From assembly GCF_028765345.1 (NCBI RefSeq), contig NZ_JARAJZ010000005.1:62001-126000 (forward strand): DNA of 64,000 bases. Reading direction: 5' to 3'. The notes beneath the pieces are model-generated. The model ran no database searches. It was not told the origin of the DNA and saw nothing but the letters and a program-made list of their open reading frames with translations. A program made the position numbers and the translations under genes. How positions within the stretch are numbered: position 1 is the first letter of the stretch; the number at the start of each line of letters is the position of its first letter. Of the stretch, positions 54,312 through 63,669 are shown in pieces. This DNA is from Sporolactobacillus sp. CQH2019. GTDB taxonomy: Bacteria > Bacillota > Bacilli > Bacillales > Sporolactobacillaceae.

Positions 54312-54694
54312 CATGTCCGGCGGCTGTTTTTTCATCTTTCCCGGAGGGCGGGGCCTTTTTTTCAGCCCGGTTTAAAAAGAATAATAAGCATTGAAAACAA
54401 CTATTTGTTTGGGAAGGCTGTTTTTTTTAATGAAATTGTTTAAAATAAGACATAGGATTGACACATATTGAAAGGCACACAATTTTTTCTGATTTCAGGA
54501 GCGATATCTCAAGCGCTGATTCGCTGAAAAGGCGGCGATTTGACTGGCATAGTCTTATTGATTTTGATGCTTGTCCGATACACAGGCAGAATCAGAGAGA
54601 TGCGGCAAACGGCTCTTTTGACTCAGGGACTTTTGGCGGCTGAAGCAATATAGAGACTGAGAGCACGGTTGACGGAATAAGGGAGGATCATGGG
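54312..54694. other. Non-coding gap between rluB and resD
   Basis: A terminator-like CAGCC / GGCTG pair with TTTTTT lies at 54299-54332, overlapping the rluB end. A TTGACA occurs at 54458-54463 without a matching -10. In B. subtilis resABC fills this gap; no trace of it is visible. Confidence 0.5.
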
Positions 54695-55417
54695 ATGGAA
54701 GAGAAGAAAGCGGCGATTCTGGTCGTTGATGATGAGGAAAGAATACGCAAGCTTTTAAAGATGTACCTTGAAAGAGAAGGCTATCAGATTGATGAAGCCG
54801 GCGACGGTGAACTGGCACTGAAATTGGCCTTGGATAAAGATTATGATCTGATTATTCTTGACCTGATGCTGCCGGGGATGGACGGCATCGAGGTTTGCGA
54901 AAAACTGCGTGAATCCAAGGCCACACCGGTGATCATGCTCACCGCTAAGGGTGAAGAAGCCAATCGCGTTCAAGGCTTCGAAGTGGGTTCCGATGACTAT
55001 ATTGTGAAGCCTTTCAGCCCCCGGGAAGTCGTACTCAGAGTCAAGGCTCTTCTGCGGCGTTCATCGAAGACCAAATTTCTGGAGACGGACACAACGGCAA
55101 AAAATATTATCGTTTTTCCGCACCTGATGATCGATCACGATGCGCATCGGGTAAAGGTTGACAATCAGGAGGTCAATCTGACACCTAAGGAGTACGAACT
55201 TTTATACTATCTGGCGCAAAATCCCGATAAAGTCTTCTCGCGGGAACAGCTGCTTAAGGATGTCTGGAATTATGAGTTTTTCGGAGATTTGCGAACCGTT
55301 GATACCCACGTCAAACGATTGCGGGAAAAACTCAACCGTATATCCGAGGAAGCGGCCAACATGATTGTCACGGTGTGGGGCGTCGGTTATAAAATTGAGG
55401 CAGAGACGGAGGGATGA
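54695..55417 (+). CDS. resD: Response regulator ResD
   Basis: A 240-residue OmpR-family regulator: receiver domain with acidic Asp12-Asp13, phosphorylated Asp56 and KPF signature, then a winged helix ending GVGYKIE. In B. subtilis ResD controls aerobic and nitrate respiration. The position after rluB and overlap with resE support the assignment. Target resABC is absent. Confidence 0.9.
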   Translation: MEEKKAAILVVDDEERIRKLLKMYLEREGYQIDEAGDGELALKLALDKDYDLIILDLMLPGMDGIEVCEKLRESKATPVIMLTAKGEEANRVQGFEVGSDDYIVKPFSPREVVLRVKALLRRSSKTKFLETDTTAKNIIVFPHLMIDHDAHRVKVDNQEVNLTPKEYELLYYLAQNPDKVFSREQLLKDVWNYEFFGDLRTVDTHVKRLREKLNRISEEAANMIVTVWGVGYKIEAETEG

Positions 55418-57201
55418 TCTGGCGAAGCATTATCGGCAAATTATGGGCGACAATTATTGCGCTTGTAACCATTGTCCTGCTTTTTCTAACGATTCTTCTG
55501 CTTCAGCTCTTTGAAAATAACAATATGATCCAGACTGAGCTTCAATTGCAGAAAATCGGAAATAAAGTTGCACAGATTATGGAGACATCTGACGGCAATT
55601 CAGCGGCGCGGACTTCAATTTCGGACATTGTCGATGTTTATTCGGCAGGGAGCGTAGTCATATCCGGCAGCAGTTATTGGTATTCTTCCGGAACGGACGG
55701 CCTTCCGAATCTGAACCGTGTTTTTTTCGAATCGGATCCTTCGCTCAAAAAGGCACTTGACGGCGGCCGGCCTGTGTCCAAACAGGGCAGCTTTACAGTT
55801 AAAGTGAACGGCCGTGAAACAAGCGAGCGGATGATGATTATCGGCGTTCCGCTGCGGATGAAGTCCGGAATCCGCGGGGCAGTCTACGTTTTTCAGCCGC
55901 TGCGGGTCGCTCAGAGCACCATGAATCAATCGGATAAATTGATTTATATCAGCGTCGGCATTGCTATTATTCTGACGACTTTTTTTGCTTTCTTCCTTTC
56001 AACGCGGATCGGCGCACCGCTTAGAAAAATGCGGACAGCGGCTGTCCAGGTCGCGCTCGGGAACTTCGACATGAGTGTCCCGGTCGTGACGCGCGATGAG
56101 GTCGGCGAACTGGCCGTTGCTTTCAATAATATGAGGAAAAAGCTGAAGGCAAATATGACGGCTCTCAGTCAGGAGAAAGAGCAGCTGTCCGGAATTCTGA
56201 ATAATATGGCCGACGGCGTGCTGATGCTTGACGATCACGGCAGAATGTTAACGAACAATCCGCCGGCCGGCCGCTTTCTCCGCTCATTAAACTTCGAACA
56301 GAAGGCCGCACCGGCCGACGCATCGCAGGCGCCGGCTTTTCTGGCCGGCTTATTTCGGGAAGTGGCCGCAGAAGGCAGGCAGAAAATCCGTGAGGTCAGC
56401 ACGCAGGGATCTTTCTGGGTTGTGATTATGACGCCGCTTTACGACCAGAAAAGGGTGCGCGGGGCAGTTGCCGTATTGCGCGACATGACGGAAGAGCGCC
56501 ACATTGATCAAATGAAAAAAGGGTTCGTCGCGAACGTCAGTCACGAACTGCGCACGCCGATCTCGATGATGCAGGGGTACAGCGAAGCAATTATCGATGA
56601 TATTGCTCAGACGGAACAGGAAAAAAAGGATATGGCCCGGATCATCCTCGATGAATCTAAACGAATGGGACGACTTGTCAACGAGCTTCTGGATCTTGCC
56701 AAACTCGAAGCCGGGCATTTTCAGCTTGATAAGAAAGAAGTTCCGCTCGCCGATTTCTTCAGCCGCGCAGTGAATAAATTCAGCAACCTGGCGAAAGAAG
56801 CGGGAATCAGCCTGTATGTGAAGTCGACTGTCAGCGAAAGCGTACGTTTCAGTCTCGATCCGGACCGTATTGAACAAGTGATGACCAACTTAATCGATAA
56901 CGCGATCCGCCATACGCCAAAGGGCGGGGCGGTTAATGTCGCTGTCGGCCTCTCAAGGGATCAGGTCGTTGTCCAGGTAACGGATACAGGCACAGGCATT
57001 TCTGCAAAGGATCTTCCTTTTGTCTTTGAACGTTTTTATAAAGAAGATAAGGCACGGACAAGAGGAACGTCCGGAACCGGACTGGGGCTTTCGATTGCGA
57101 AACATATTGTCGAAGCGCACGGAGGCGAAATCGGCGTCAACAGCAGGAAGGGCGAAGGGACGACTTTCCGTTTTACACTGCCTGCTGCAGATATTTCCTA
57201 A
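55414..57201 (+). CDS. resE: Sensor histidine kinase ResE
   Basis: A 595-residue kinase: membrane helix at about 10-30, extracytoplasmic domain to about 170, second helix to about 195, HAMP, PAS (about 250-360), and HisKA with His377 in SHELRTP. The N-box (NLIDNAIRH) and G-boxes (DTGTGIS, GTGLGLSI) are intact. It is co-transcribed with resD (ATGA overlap). Confidence 0.9.
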   Translation: MIWRSIIGKLWATIIALVTIVLLFLTILLLQLFENNNMIQTELQLQKIGNKVAQIMETSDGNSAARTSISDIVDVYSAGSVVISGSSYWYSSGTDGLPNLNRVFFESDPSLKKALDGGRPVSKQGSFTVKVNGRETSERMMIIGVPLRMKSGIRGAVYVFQPLRVAQSTMNQSDKLIYISVGIAIILTTFFAFFLSTRIGAPLRKMRTAAVQVALGNFDMSVPVVTRDEVGELAVAFNNMRKKLKANMTALSQEKEQLSGILNNMADGVLMLDDHGRMLTNNPPAGRFLRSLNFEQKAAPADASQAPAFLAGLFREVAAEGRQKIREVSTQGSFWVVIMTPLYDQKRVRGAVAVLRDMTEERHIDQMKKGFVANVSHELRTPISMMQGYSEAIIDDIAQTEQEKKDMARIILDESKRMGRLVNELLDLAKLEAGHFQLDKKEVPLADFFSRAVNKFSNLAKEAGISLYVKSTVSESVRFSLDPDRIEQVMTNLIDNAIRHTPKGGAVNVAVGLSRDQVVVQVTDTGTGISAKDLPFVFERFYKEDKARTRGTSGTGLGLSIAKHIVEAHGGEIGVNSRKGEGTTFRFTLPAADIS

Positions 57202-57557
57202 TGTCGATTCAGCTGCTGCAAAGCTGCATTCATTCACGGAAGCAGCGGCCGTTTGACGGCTGCCGGAGAAAGGCGCTTTCAGATCCAGGTTTTCTCAAGG
57301 AGAAGCGGGCGGCATCCGGCCCTTCTCCTTCTTATCCTGAATGTTTCCGTGCTTCATCTTTTTCAATCGTTTTTCCGAAGAATAAGTGAAGTTTTTAACG
57401 AAAATGCTTACATTATGTGCAGGATACTGTATGATTAAATGTGTACTTTCAAATGCGGGCCGGCGAAACATCGTTTTCACTAGTAAATCTTATGCAGAAG
57501 CTGTTTCGCTTCCCGCTGAACATTCTTTTGAATCTGTCTGAAATAGGAGACCTGATC
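57202..57557. other. Gap with a terminator-like hairpin
   Basis: AAGGAGAAG and CTTCTCCTT (57297-57330) form a stem around GCGG/CCGG sequence and probably end the resDE transcript. The rest upstream of the GntR gene is AT-rich and contains TATGAT-like -10 boxes, but no sure promoter. Confidence 0.5.
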
Positions 57558-58235
57558 ATGCAATTTCCCCCGCTATGGATGAAAGGCGCCTCTCTGGGAG
57601 AGCGCATCGCCAATGTGCTTCGGCTGAAGATTGTCAGCGGTGAAATTAAACCGGGCAGTGTACTGTCTGAAAACAGGATCGCCAAAGACTTTGGGACAAG
57701 CCGTTCGCCGGTCCGCGATGCGCTGAAAGCACTGTCTGCCGACCGATTGATCAATCTGGAACGGATGGGGGCAGTCGTATTAGGCCTTAATTTGAAAGAT
57801 CTGCAAGAACTGTACGATGTACGCTACCTGATTGAAAGCTTCGCCCAGCAGCGAATTCCCGAGCAGAATCTGGATAAACTCGTGCAGACGCTGAATCAGA
57901 TTGTCGATCAGATGGAACTGGCGCTTAAGTATCAGAATCAAAGTGAATTTGCCTATCAGGATCTGACATTCCATGAAACAATTATTATCAATGCCGATCA
58001 TATGAGAATACTGAATCTTTGGAACAGCCTCCGGCATCTTGTGATGGCGGTCATTCTTGTCACGACGGAAGAAGTGTTTTCCCACGGGCATGATCACGTC
58101 GAATGGGTGATCGACAAACATCGCAAGATTATCAAAGCATTGCGGACAAAGCAAAGGACAGTTATTGAAAAATCGGTTCAGGAGTACTTTTTTGATTCAA
58201 AACAGACGCTGGATAAAACTTTTCCCGGCAAATAA
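57558..58235 (+). CDS. GntR-family regulator (gluconate repressor-like)
   Basis: ATG 57558 follows AGGAGA; 225 residues. The winged-helix domain (SENRIAKDFGTSRSPVRDALKAL) and the following LERMGAVVLGL strand closely resemble GntR of the B. subtilis gluconate operon. The C-terminal helical FCD effector domain has HETIIINADHM. No gluconate genes are nearby, so the target is elsewhere or different. Confidence 0.88.
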   Translation: MQFPPLWMKGASLGERIANVLRLKIVSGEIKPGSVLSENRIAKDFGTSRSPVRDALKALSADRLINLERMGAVVLGLNLKDLQELYDVRYLIESFAQQRIPEQNLDKLVQTLNQIVDQMELALKYQNQSEFAYQDLTFHETIIINADHMRILNLWNSLRHLVMAVILVTTEEVFSHGHDHVEWVIDKHRKIIKALRTKQRTVIEKSVQEYFFDSKQTLDKTFPGK

Positions 58236-58242
58236 AATATGG

Positions 58243-58284
58243 AAAAGTCTCAAAAGCAGCCGCGGCTGCTTTTGAGACTTTTTT
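58243..58284. terminator. Bidirectional terminator between gntR-like gene and fer
   Basis: AAAAGTCTCAAAAGCAGCC and its exact complement form a stem of about 19 bp with T-runs on both sides, serving two convergent genes. Confidence 0.9.
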
Positions 58285-58324
58285 CACATACCGTTTCCTT
58301 TAACGGACGGATGGAAATCGTTTT

Positions 58325-58606
<282 letters not shown>

Positions 58607-58748
58607 CTATATTGTAAGGAAGAGAACGCTTTTTTTCAATAGACAGGTGCGTGAATCTTTTGAACGATTGTCGAAAACAGAAAGAAAAAGGAATAAAATT
58701 AAGAAAAAAGGAACGCCTGACGCGATGGCCGGAAACGGGGGAAAGCCT

Positions 58749-59849
58749 TTGTCATACCGCTATTATCTGTTTCTTTATCTGATTCAGCAGTTCAATGGTG
58801 AAAGGACGTTATCCGCTATTTTTCACTTGTTGCGGGGGAAAAAGTCGTCTCAGACCATTCAGGACAGTTTTCTCTTTCATGTCGGACCTTTTTTCCATGC
58901 TATCGATCATCTGGACCGCCGGGTTTTTGATCGGCTGGCCGCAGAAAGTAAACAAAAAGGGTGGATCGCCTCCGTGAAAGACAGCCGCGATCAGTATGCG
59001 CCGACTTCGGAAGGGCTTTTGGCACTGGCGCATTTTGAAAAAAAGGGTTCATTTCCTTCCGGCCTCTCATTTACGGAAAATATAAACAGTGAAAGCGACT
59101 TTTGGCTGAAAATTCAGCTCGTTGTCCAGACTTTGTCCGAGCTGATCCACCGGCAGTCTGCTTTTCTTCCCGTCACCCGCCGGGAAGCCGTGACCGAAAG
59201 CGTCCGCCGTTTTCTGAAAAACGTTTCTATGGACCGATGTATGCTCGCCGATCGCGTATTTAAGGAATTGCACGGCTTTTTATCGGAAATACCGGATGAG
59301 GAGGCGGACATAATGGTCAGTCAAATGTCAGGATTCGGTATGGCCGGGCTGACGGTCGATCAGCTTTCCGCTGCTCTTAAACGGGACGTTTTTGAATGCC
59401 GGCTTTTATCCAAATCGGCCCTGCGGCGCCTTTTGCACCGTCTGGCTGAATGTCCGGAAGACTTTCCCCTGCTCTGCCGCCTGCAGAACACAAGTCGCAG
59501 CACGCTTTCCGCCACGGCGGGAAAGACTCTCCGTTACTTAAACGAAGGGCTTCCGGCCGACGCGGTTGCGGCAAAAAGAAATTTGTCTCCCGGAACGATT
59601 GAGGATCACATCGTTGAGATTGCGCTTAAGGTCCCGGGTTTCAGCATTGTCCGCTATCTTCCGCAGCCGGTCGACAGTCTGATTCAGGAAGCTGTTTTGC
59701 GGACTAAAACGCGGCAGCTGAAAACGATCAAGGAACTTCTGCATGACAGGGCCAGTTATTTTCAGATACGGCTGGCACTGGCGCGGGGGGCAGCCAGAGA
59801 GGAGGAAGCTGCCGATGGAAAAAGCAGAATCCGGACAAACGGAGACTGA
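58749..59849 (+). CDS. ypbB: YpbB-like helicase-associated HTH protein
   Basis: Start at TTG 58749, seven bases after GGGGG; ATG 58725 is possible. The 366-residue protein has a family motif LIQQFNGERTLSAIFHLLRGKKSSQTI and a C-terminal helix-turn-helix (LPADAVAAKRNLSPGTIEDHI). Its precise role is unknown; it precedes recS in Bacillales and the overlap of 35 bases implies coupling. Confidence 0.85.
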   Translation: MSYRYYLFLYLIQQFNGERTLSAIFHLLRGKKSSQTIQDSFLFHVGPFFHAIDHLDRRVFDRLAAESKQKGWIASVKDSRDQYAPTSEGLLALAHFEKKGSFPSGLSFTENINSESDFWLKIQLVVQTLSELIHRQSAFLPVTRREAVTESVRRFLKNVSMDRCMLADRVFKELHGFLSEIPDEEADIMVSQMSGFGMAGLTVDQLSAALKRDVFECRLLSKSALRRLLHRLAECPEDFPLLCRLQNTSRSTLSATAGKTLRYLNEGLPADAVAAKRNLSPGTIEDHIVEIALKVPGFSIVRYLPQPVDSLIQEAVLRTKTRQLKTIKELLHDRASYFQIRLALARGAAREEEAADGKSRIRTNGD

Positions 59850-61359
59850 TACAGACATGATGCGCCGGGCACGGGATGTGCTGTACAGAATTTTCGGCTA
59901 TACGCGCTTTCGTCCGGGGCAAAAGCGCGTGATACAGGCATTGCTTGACCGCCGCGATGTTTTTGCCATGATGCCGACCGGAGGCGGCAAGTCACTCTGT
60001 TATCAGTTGCCCGGCTACATCTTGTCCGGGATGGTACTCGTTGTGTCCCCTCTTCTTTCTTTAATGGAGGATCAGGTCGATTCACTGCGCCGAATCGGAG
60101 AAAAAAAGGTGCGTGCCTTAAACAGCATGCTTCATTCCGGGGAAAAAAGGTCTATACTCAGGCATTTGAACGAACTTCGCTTTCTCTTTATCTCGCCGGA
60201 GATGCTGAGACGTCCTGCCGTTCTTTCCGCTCTTGAGCGGGTGCCTGTTTCGCTGTTTGTGGTGGACGAAGCCCACTGCATCTCCCAGTGGGGACACGAG
60301 TTCCGTCCCGATTACCTTCACCTGGCGGATGTCCGGACAAGGCTCGGATCGCCTGTCTGCCTCGCTCTGACGGCAACCGCAGACTTCAGGGTCAGACAGG
60401 ATATTATCCGCCATCTCCATCTTGATCAAGGCGAACGGCTGCTGCAGAGTGTCGATCGCCGGAACATTGCCCTGATTGTCCGGCAAGTTGCGGACAGCCG
60501 GGAAAAAATAGAACAACTGCTGCAATTGATCGCAACAGTCAGACTGCCGGGTATTGTTTACTGCTCAAGCCGGGACTGGACCGAAAAAATCGCGGAAGTC
60601 GTCCGGACGAAGCTGAATCTGCGCGCAGCATTTTACCACGGAGGCATGACGGCGGAAGATCGGCGCAGCATTCAGAATCAGTTTCTTAATCATGAACTGG
60701 ATGTCTTATGCTGTACCAATGCGTTCGGCATGGGAATCAATAAGCCGGACGTCCGTCTGGTTGTTCATTTCCATTATCCGCGCAGCCTCAATGCCTATCT
60801 TCAGGAAATCGGCCGAGCGGCGCGCGACGGCGGGCAGGGGCTGGCCGTTCTGTATTATTGCAAAGAAGACGACCGTCTTCCTGCTGCCTTTATCGACAGC
60901 AATTATCCGTCCGCCGCTTTGCTCCGCGCCGTTCTGGAGCGGATGGACCGCGAATGTCTGCGGCCCGGCGATGAAGAACGTTTTATGGAAATAATGAAAA
61001 GTGCGGGGGCCGGTGAAACGGCGTCCCGTTTTGTTCTGGAGCAGATCAGGACAAAACAGGAAGGGGCGGCTTATCTGTCTCTGATGGATCCGTGCATGAA
61101 GCTGATTCACCTGCGGCGGACGGAACAGCTCAGAGATCTTGATAAAATGCGCCGCTGGATTTTCAGCAAAGAGTGCCGCCGCAGATCCTGTCTGCGGTTC
61201 TTCGGCGAAGAACTCCCGGAAAAGCCGGCTCTGTGCTGCGACCGCTGCGGCGCTGACATTGACGACTTCCGCCGCGATCCGTCCGAAGCGCGTTCCGGCG
61301 GACCGGAACTCCACTGGGAGAAGCGCCTGCGCAGACTGCTTGTCAGAAAGGAAGATTGA
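59815..61359 (+). CDS. recS: RecQ-family DNA helicase RecS
   Basis: ATG 59815 follows GAGGAGG; 514 residues (496 for B. subtilis RecS). Walker A MPTGGGKS, DEAH box VDEAHCISQWGHEF, motif VI QEIGRAARDG, and the zinc-binding Cys cluster near the end (CRRRSC, CCDRCG). No HRDC domain is present. It unwinds DNA 3' to 5' and helps replication fork restart. Confidence 0.92.
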   Translation: MEKAESGQTETDTDMMRRARDVLYRIFGYTRFRPGQKRVIQALLDRRDVFAMMPTGGGKSLCYQLPGYILSGMVLVVSPLLSLMEDQVDSLRRIGEKKVRALNSMLHSGEKRSILRHLNELRFLFISPEMLRRPAVLSALERVPVSLFVVDEAHCISQWGHEFRPDYLHLADVRTRLGSPVCLALTATADFRVRQDIIRHLHLDQGERLLQSVDRRNIALIVRQVADSREKIEQLLQLIATVRLPGIVYCSSRDWTEKIAEVVRTKLNLRAAFYHGGMTAEDRRSIQNQFLNHELDVLCCTNAFGMGINKPDVRLVVHFHYPRSLNAYLQEIGRAARDGGQGLAVLYYCKEDDRLPAAFIDSNYPSAALLRAVLERMDRECLRPGDEERFMEIMKSAGAGETASRFVLEQIRTKQEGAAYLSLMDPCMKLIHLRRTEQLRDLDKMRRWIFSKECRRRSCLRFFGEELPEKPALCCDRCGADIDDFRRDPSEARSGGPELHWEKRLRRLLVRKED

Positions 61360-61523
61360 AGGAAAGTCTGCGGGCGGATAAGTTCGGGGGCTTCTTCTTA
61401 TCTTTCTTCGCTGACAGCGCGCGGCAAGACCTTTAAGGGAACAGTTGGAAAAGCAAACCGAGCGGAAATGTCCTAAGTTGCTTTCTCCTCTCATAGGTTG
61501 AGTATGTGAGAGGGGGATCTGTT

Positions 61524-61970
61524 TTGACACTTGAAAAATTTCGGGAGATCGGTTCACTTTCCGGTACAACCTATGAGATTCTTATCGAGCTAATAGAACG
61601 GAAGGAAAAAGAAAAAATATGGAAGAAACGAGAGTCCCTGTACGGCCTCTGCCTGATTCTCAGTTTCAGCGGATTGATTCTGTTTCTGCTTTTTTTTCAG
61701 AAAAACCGGATCGAATCGCTGCCCGGCCTGATCCGGTTTCTCAATGATCCGGTTTTCTGGATGCTTGGCGGTGCCTGTCTGGTTACAGCCTTCATCTTTC
61801 TGAGGACGCATCATGAAGCAGAAAGTGCCGAGGATGATTTCGATGAACTGAGAAAGGAAGTGATCGACCGCGGAGAGGAATTGTGGCCGAAGGAAGCGGA
61901 CGGGTCGACGCGCTATGCGGTGATACAGTTTCTTCTTAAAAAAAAGGAAATCAATCTTTTTTATAAGTAA
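61524..61970 (+). CDS. ypbF: YpbF-like membrane protein (DUF2663)
   Basis: TTG 61524 after GAGAGGGGG is preferred over GTG 61506; 148 residues. Two membrane helices (about 44-63 and 78-98) lie between a charged head (IERKEKEKIWKKRE) and a cytosolic tail (DDFDELRKEVIDRGEELWP). Location after recS supports YpbF; its role is unknown. Confidence 0.72.
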   Translation: MTLEKFREIGSLSGTTYEILIELIERKEKEKIWKKRESLYGLCLILSFSGLILFLLFFQKNRIESLPGLIRFLNDPVFWMLGGACLVTAFIFLRTHHEAESAEDDFDELRKEVIDRGEELWPKEADGSTRYAVIQFLLKKKEINLFYK

Positions 61971-62059
61971 AATTTTTTCCGATCCTGAATTCAGCGAATT
62001 TGCCGTTATCAAAAAAGCCGCTCCGTCGTTAAATGTGCGGAAGCAGCCGTTCTTTTCGT

Positions 62060-62629
62060 TCAGTAAGTTTTTTTCTGGCCCTGTTCCTCTTTAATCAGTT
62101 CCACCGCTTCGCGAAAGCGCTGTGAATGGACAATTTCACGTTCGCGCAGGAAGCCGAGGGAGTCGTTCAATCCGGGATCATCCGAGACATTGATGATCCA
62201 TTGATAGGTGGCCCGCGCCTTCTCTTCTGCGGCGATATCTTCATACAGATCGGCAATCGGGTCGCCTTTTGACTGAATGTGGGCGACGGTAAAGCTTTCG
62301 CCTCCGGCATTTGCATAATAGAGCGATTTTCCGTGATTCACATAATGCGGGCCGAGTCCCGCCGCTTTCAGCTGATCGGGTGTCGCGTCTTTTGTCAGTT
62401 TATAGACCATGGTTGCGATCATCTCAAGATGAGCGAATTCTTCAGTGCCGATGTCGTTCAGCAGCCCGATCACACGTTCGGGAATCGTATAACGCTGGTT
62501 CAAATAACGGAGGGCGGCAGCAAGCTCGCCGTCGGCGCCTCCGTATTGCTCGGTAAGAAATTTAGCGAGTGTTGGATTGCACGTACTGACGCGCACGGGA
62601 TACTGAAGCTTTTTTTCGTAATACCACAT
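62060..62629 (-). CDS. cotJC: CotJC, manganese-catalase-like spore coat protein
   Basis: A 189-residue ferritin-like protein with ribosome site AAGGGGGGAAG. The metal ligands include Glu in GADGELAAALRYL and EEFAHLEM and the His in REREIVHSQRF. It resembles Mn catalases and is deposited in the inner coat. Third gene of the cotJ operon. Confidence 0.93.
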   Translation of the reverse strand: MWYYEKKLQYPVRVSTCNPTLAKFLTEQYGGADGELAAALRYLNQRYTIPERVIGLLNDIGTEEFAHLEMIATMVYKLTKDATPDQLKAAGLGPHYVNHGKSLYYANAGGESFTVAHIQSKGDPIADLYEDIAAEEKARATYQWIINVSDDPGLNDSLGFLREREIVHSQRFREAVELIKEEQGQKKTY

Positions 62630-62676
62630 TTGTTTTCTTCCCCCCTTCTTCGACCCTCATGTTTCCCGCCGCCGAT

Positions 62677-62946
62677 TCATACCTGCCACGGCCAGGGTGA
62701 ACGGCTCCATTGCCACGGGAAGGACGAGTAGCTGTGTCCGAATTGTCTGAGCGGCCCGTATTTTTTTTCAAACGATGCGCGCAGCTCCTCGCTTTTTTTG
62801 GCTGTCGCATTAAATTGTCTGAGCGCCTCCAGGTCATCGGGGTGCGTGTCTAAATAGAGGGTAAGTTCGACAAGCGAGAAATCAATTGCCTGAAGCACCT
62901 GCAAATCCGCCTGGTAATTTTCCGGAGGACGATTCGGCTTGATCAT
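62677..62946 (-). CDS. cotJB: CotJB spore coat protein
   Basis: An 89-residue protein, overlapping cotJA by 4 bases. YQADLQVLQAIDFSLVELTLYLDTHP in part (LQAIDFSLVELTLYLDTHP) and PWQW near the end are typical of CotJB. It needs CotJC and CotJA for coat assembly. Confidence 0.92.
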   Translation of the reverse strand: MIKPNRPPENYQADLQVLQAIDFSLVELTLYLDTHPDDLEALRQFNATAKKSEELRASFEKKYGPLRQFGHSYSSFPWQWSRSPWPWQV

Positions 62947-63176
62947 GATGACCGGCCCCCTTTATTCACCGGGCTGAATGGATTTGTATAGGGTGTGTAA
63001 AGGCCCGGCCAGAGCGTGCCGTAAGAAAGTGCCTGAAGAGGGGAATACTGTTCCATACCGGCAGGCTGGAATCCGAGATACAGCTGAACGGGCGTTTCAT
63101 AAGCGACGGGCCCCAGCGGCGGGCAGGGATCGTAAGGGCTGACATAAGGCTGGAACCATTTTCTGTAGGTCGGCAA
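62943..63176 (-). CDS. cotJA: CotJA spore coat protein
   Basis: Starts at TTG 63176 behind AAAGGAGG; 77 residues rich in Pro and Tyr (YVSPYDPCPPLGP, LYTPYTNPF), as in CotJA. First gene of the operon. The composition suggests an extended coat protein. Confidence 0.9.
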   Translation of the reverse strand: MPTYRKWFQPYVSPYDPCPPLGPVAYETPVQLYLGFQPAGMEQYSPLQALSYGTLWPGLYTPYTNPFSPVNKGGRSS

Positions 63177-63218
63177 AGCAAAAACCTCCTTTCACTGTAT
63201 AAAGATTGCGCCGTTACT

Positions 63219-63249
63219 CTTATATGCAGGGCGGGCTTGTCAATAGACC
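63219..63249 (-). promoter_or_regulatory. Candidate sigma E promoter for cotJABC
   Basis: On the minus strand, GGTCTATT (63249-63242) and CATATAAG (63226-63219) are 15 bp apart. This partly matches the sigma E consensus (-35 GTCATATT, -10 CATACANT). cotJ is a sigma E operon in B. subtilis. Confidence 0.4.
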
Positions 63250-63669
63250 GTTATCTTTTATCGGAACCCGGTTATGTTTCGTCCTGAGTCAGGAGGATTC
63301 CCGCATCGTCCTGCAGAAATATTTAATGAAGGACAAGAAAACGCAGGGCCTGCGGCGGTTGTTTTTCGCTTTACTGCCGGCACCGGCCGTTCTGAAAACC
63401 GGGAGGAAACGCCGCACCGCTTTCGTAAAAGAACGAACCGGCCGGAACAGAAACAAAAAGCATGTACATTTTTCGATCGGCGTTGTATACTACACTCAAG
63501 TCATCCGCACACGGGCGACTGAAAAAATGTTTGAAGGTTTCGTCTTCACGGGAAGAAGACTTTGGCTGCAACCCGTTTGAGACACCGAAAAAGCGCCGCG
63601 AACATATTATAAAAGAAAAAGGTCTGCGGCGCAGAGAGAATTGGCTGGACGGCAAGGAGGATGTTTGCG
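63250..63669. other. Gap between the cotJ promoter and ypbH
   Basis: No gene is supported. A TTGTATACT extended -10-like sequence near 63483 could start ypbH. GCGCCGC and GCGGCGC near 63592 and 63625 form an inverted repeat without a T-run. ypbG, found here in B. subtilis, is missing. Confidence 0.4.

Noticed and set aside
63206-63580. Open frame of 124 codons between cotJ and ypbH
   Set aside because: It has no ribosome site, overlaps the cotJ promoter region and has a basic, unstructured composition typical of chance frames.
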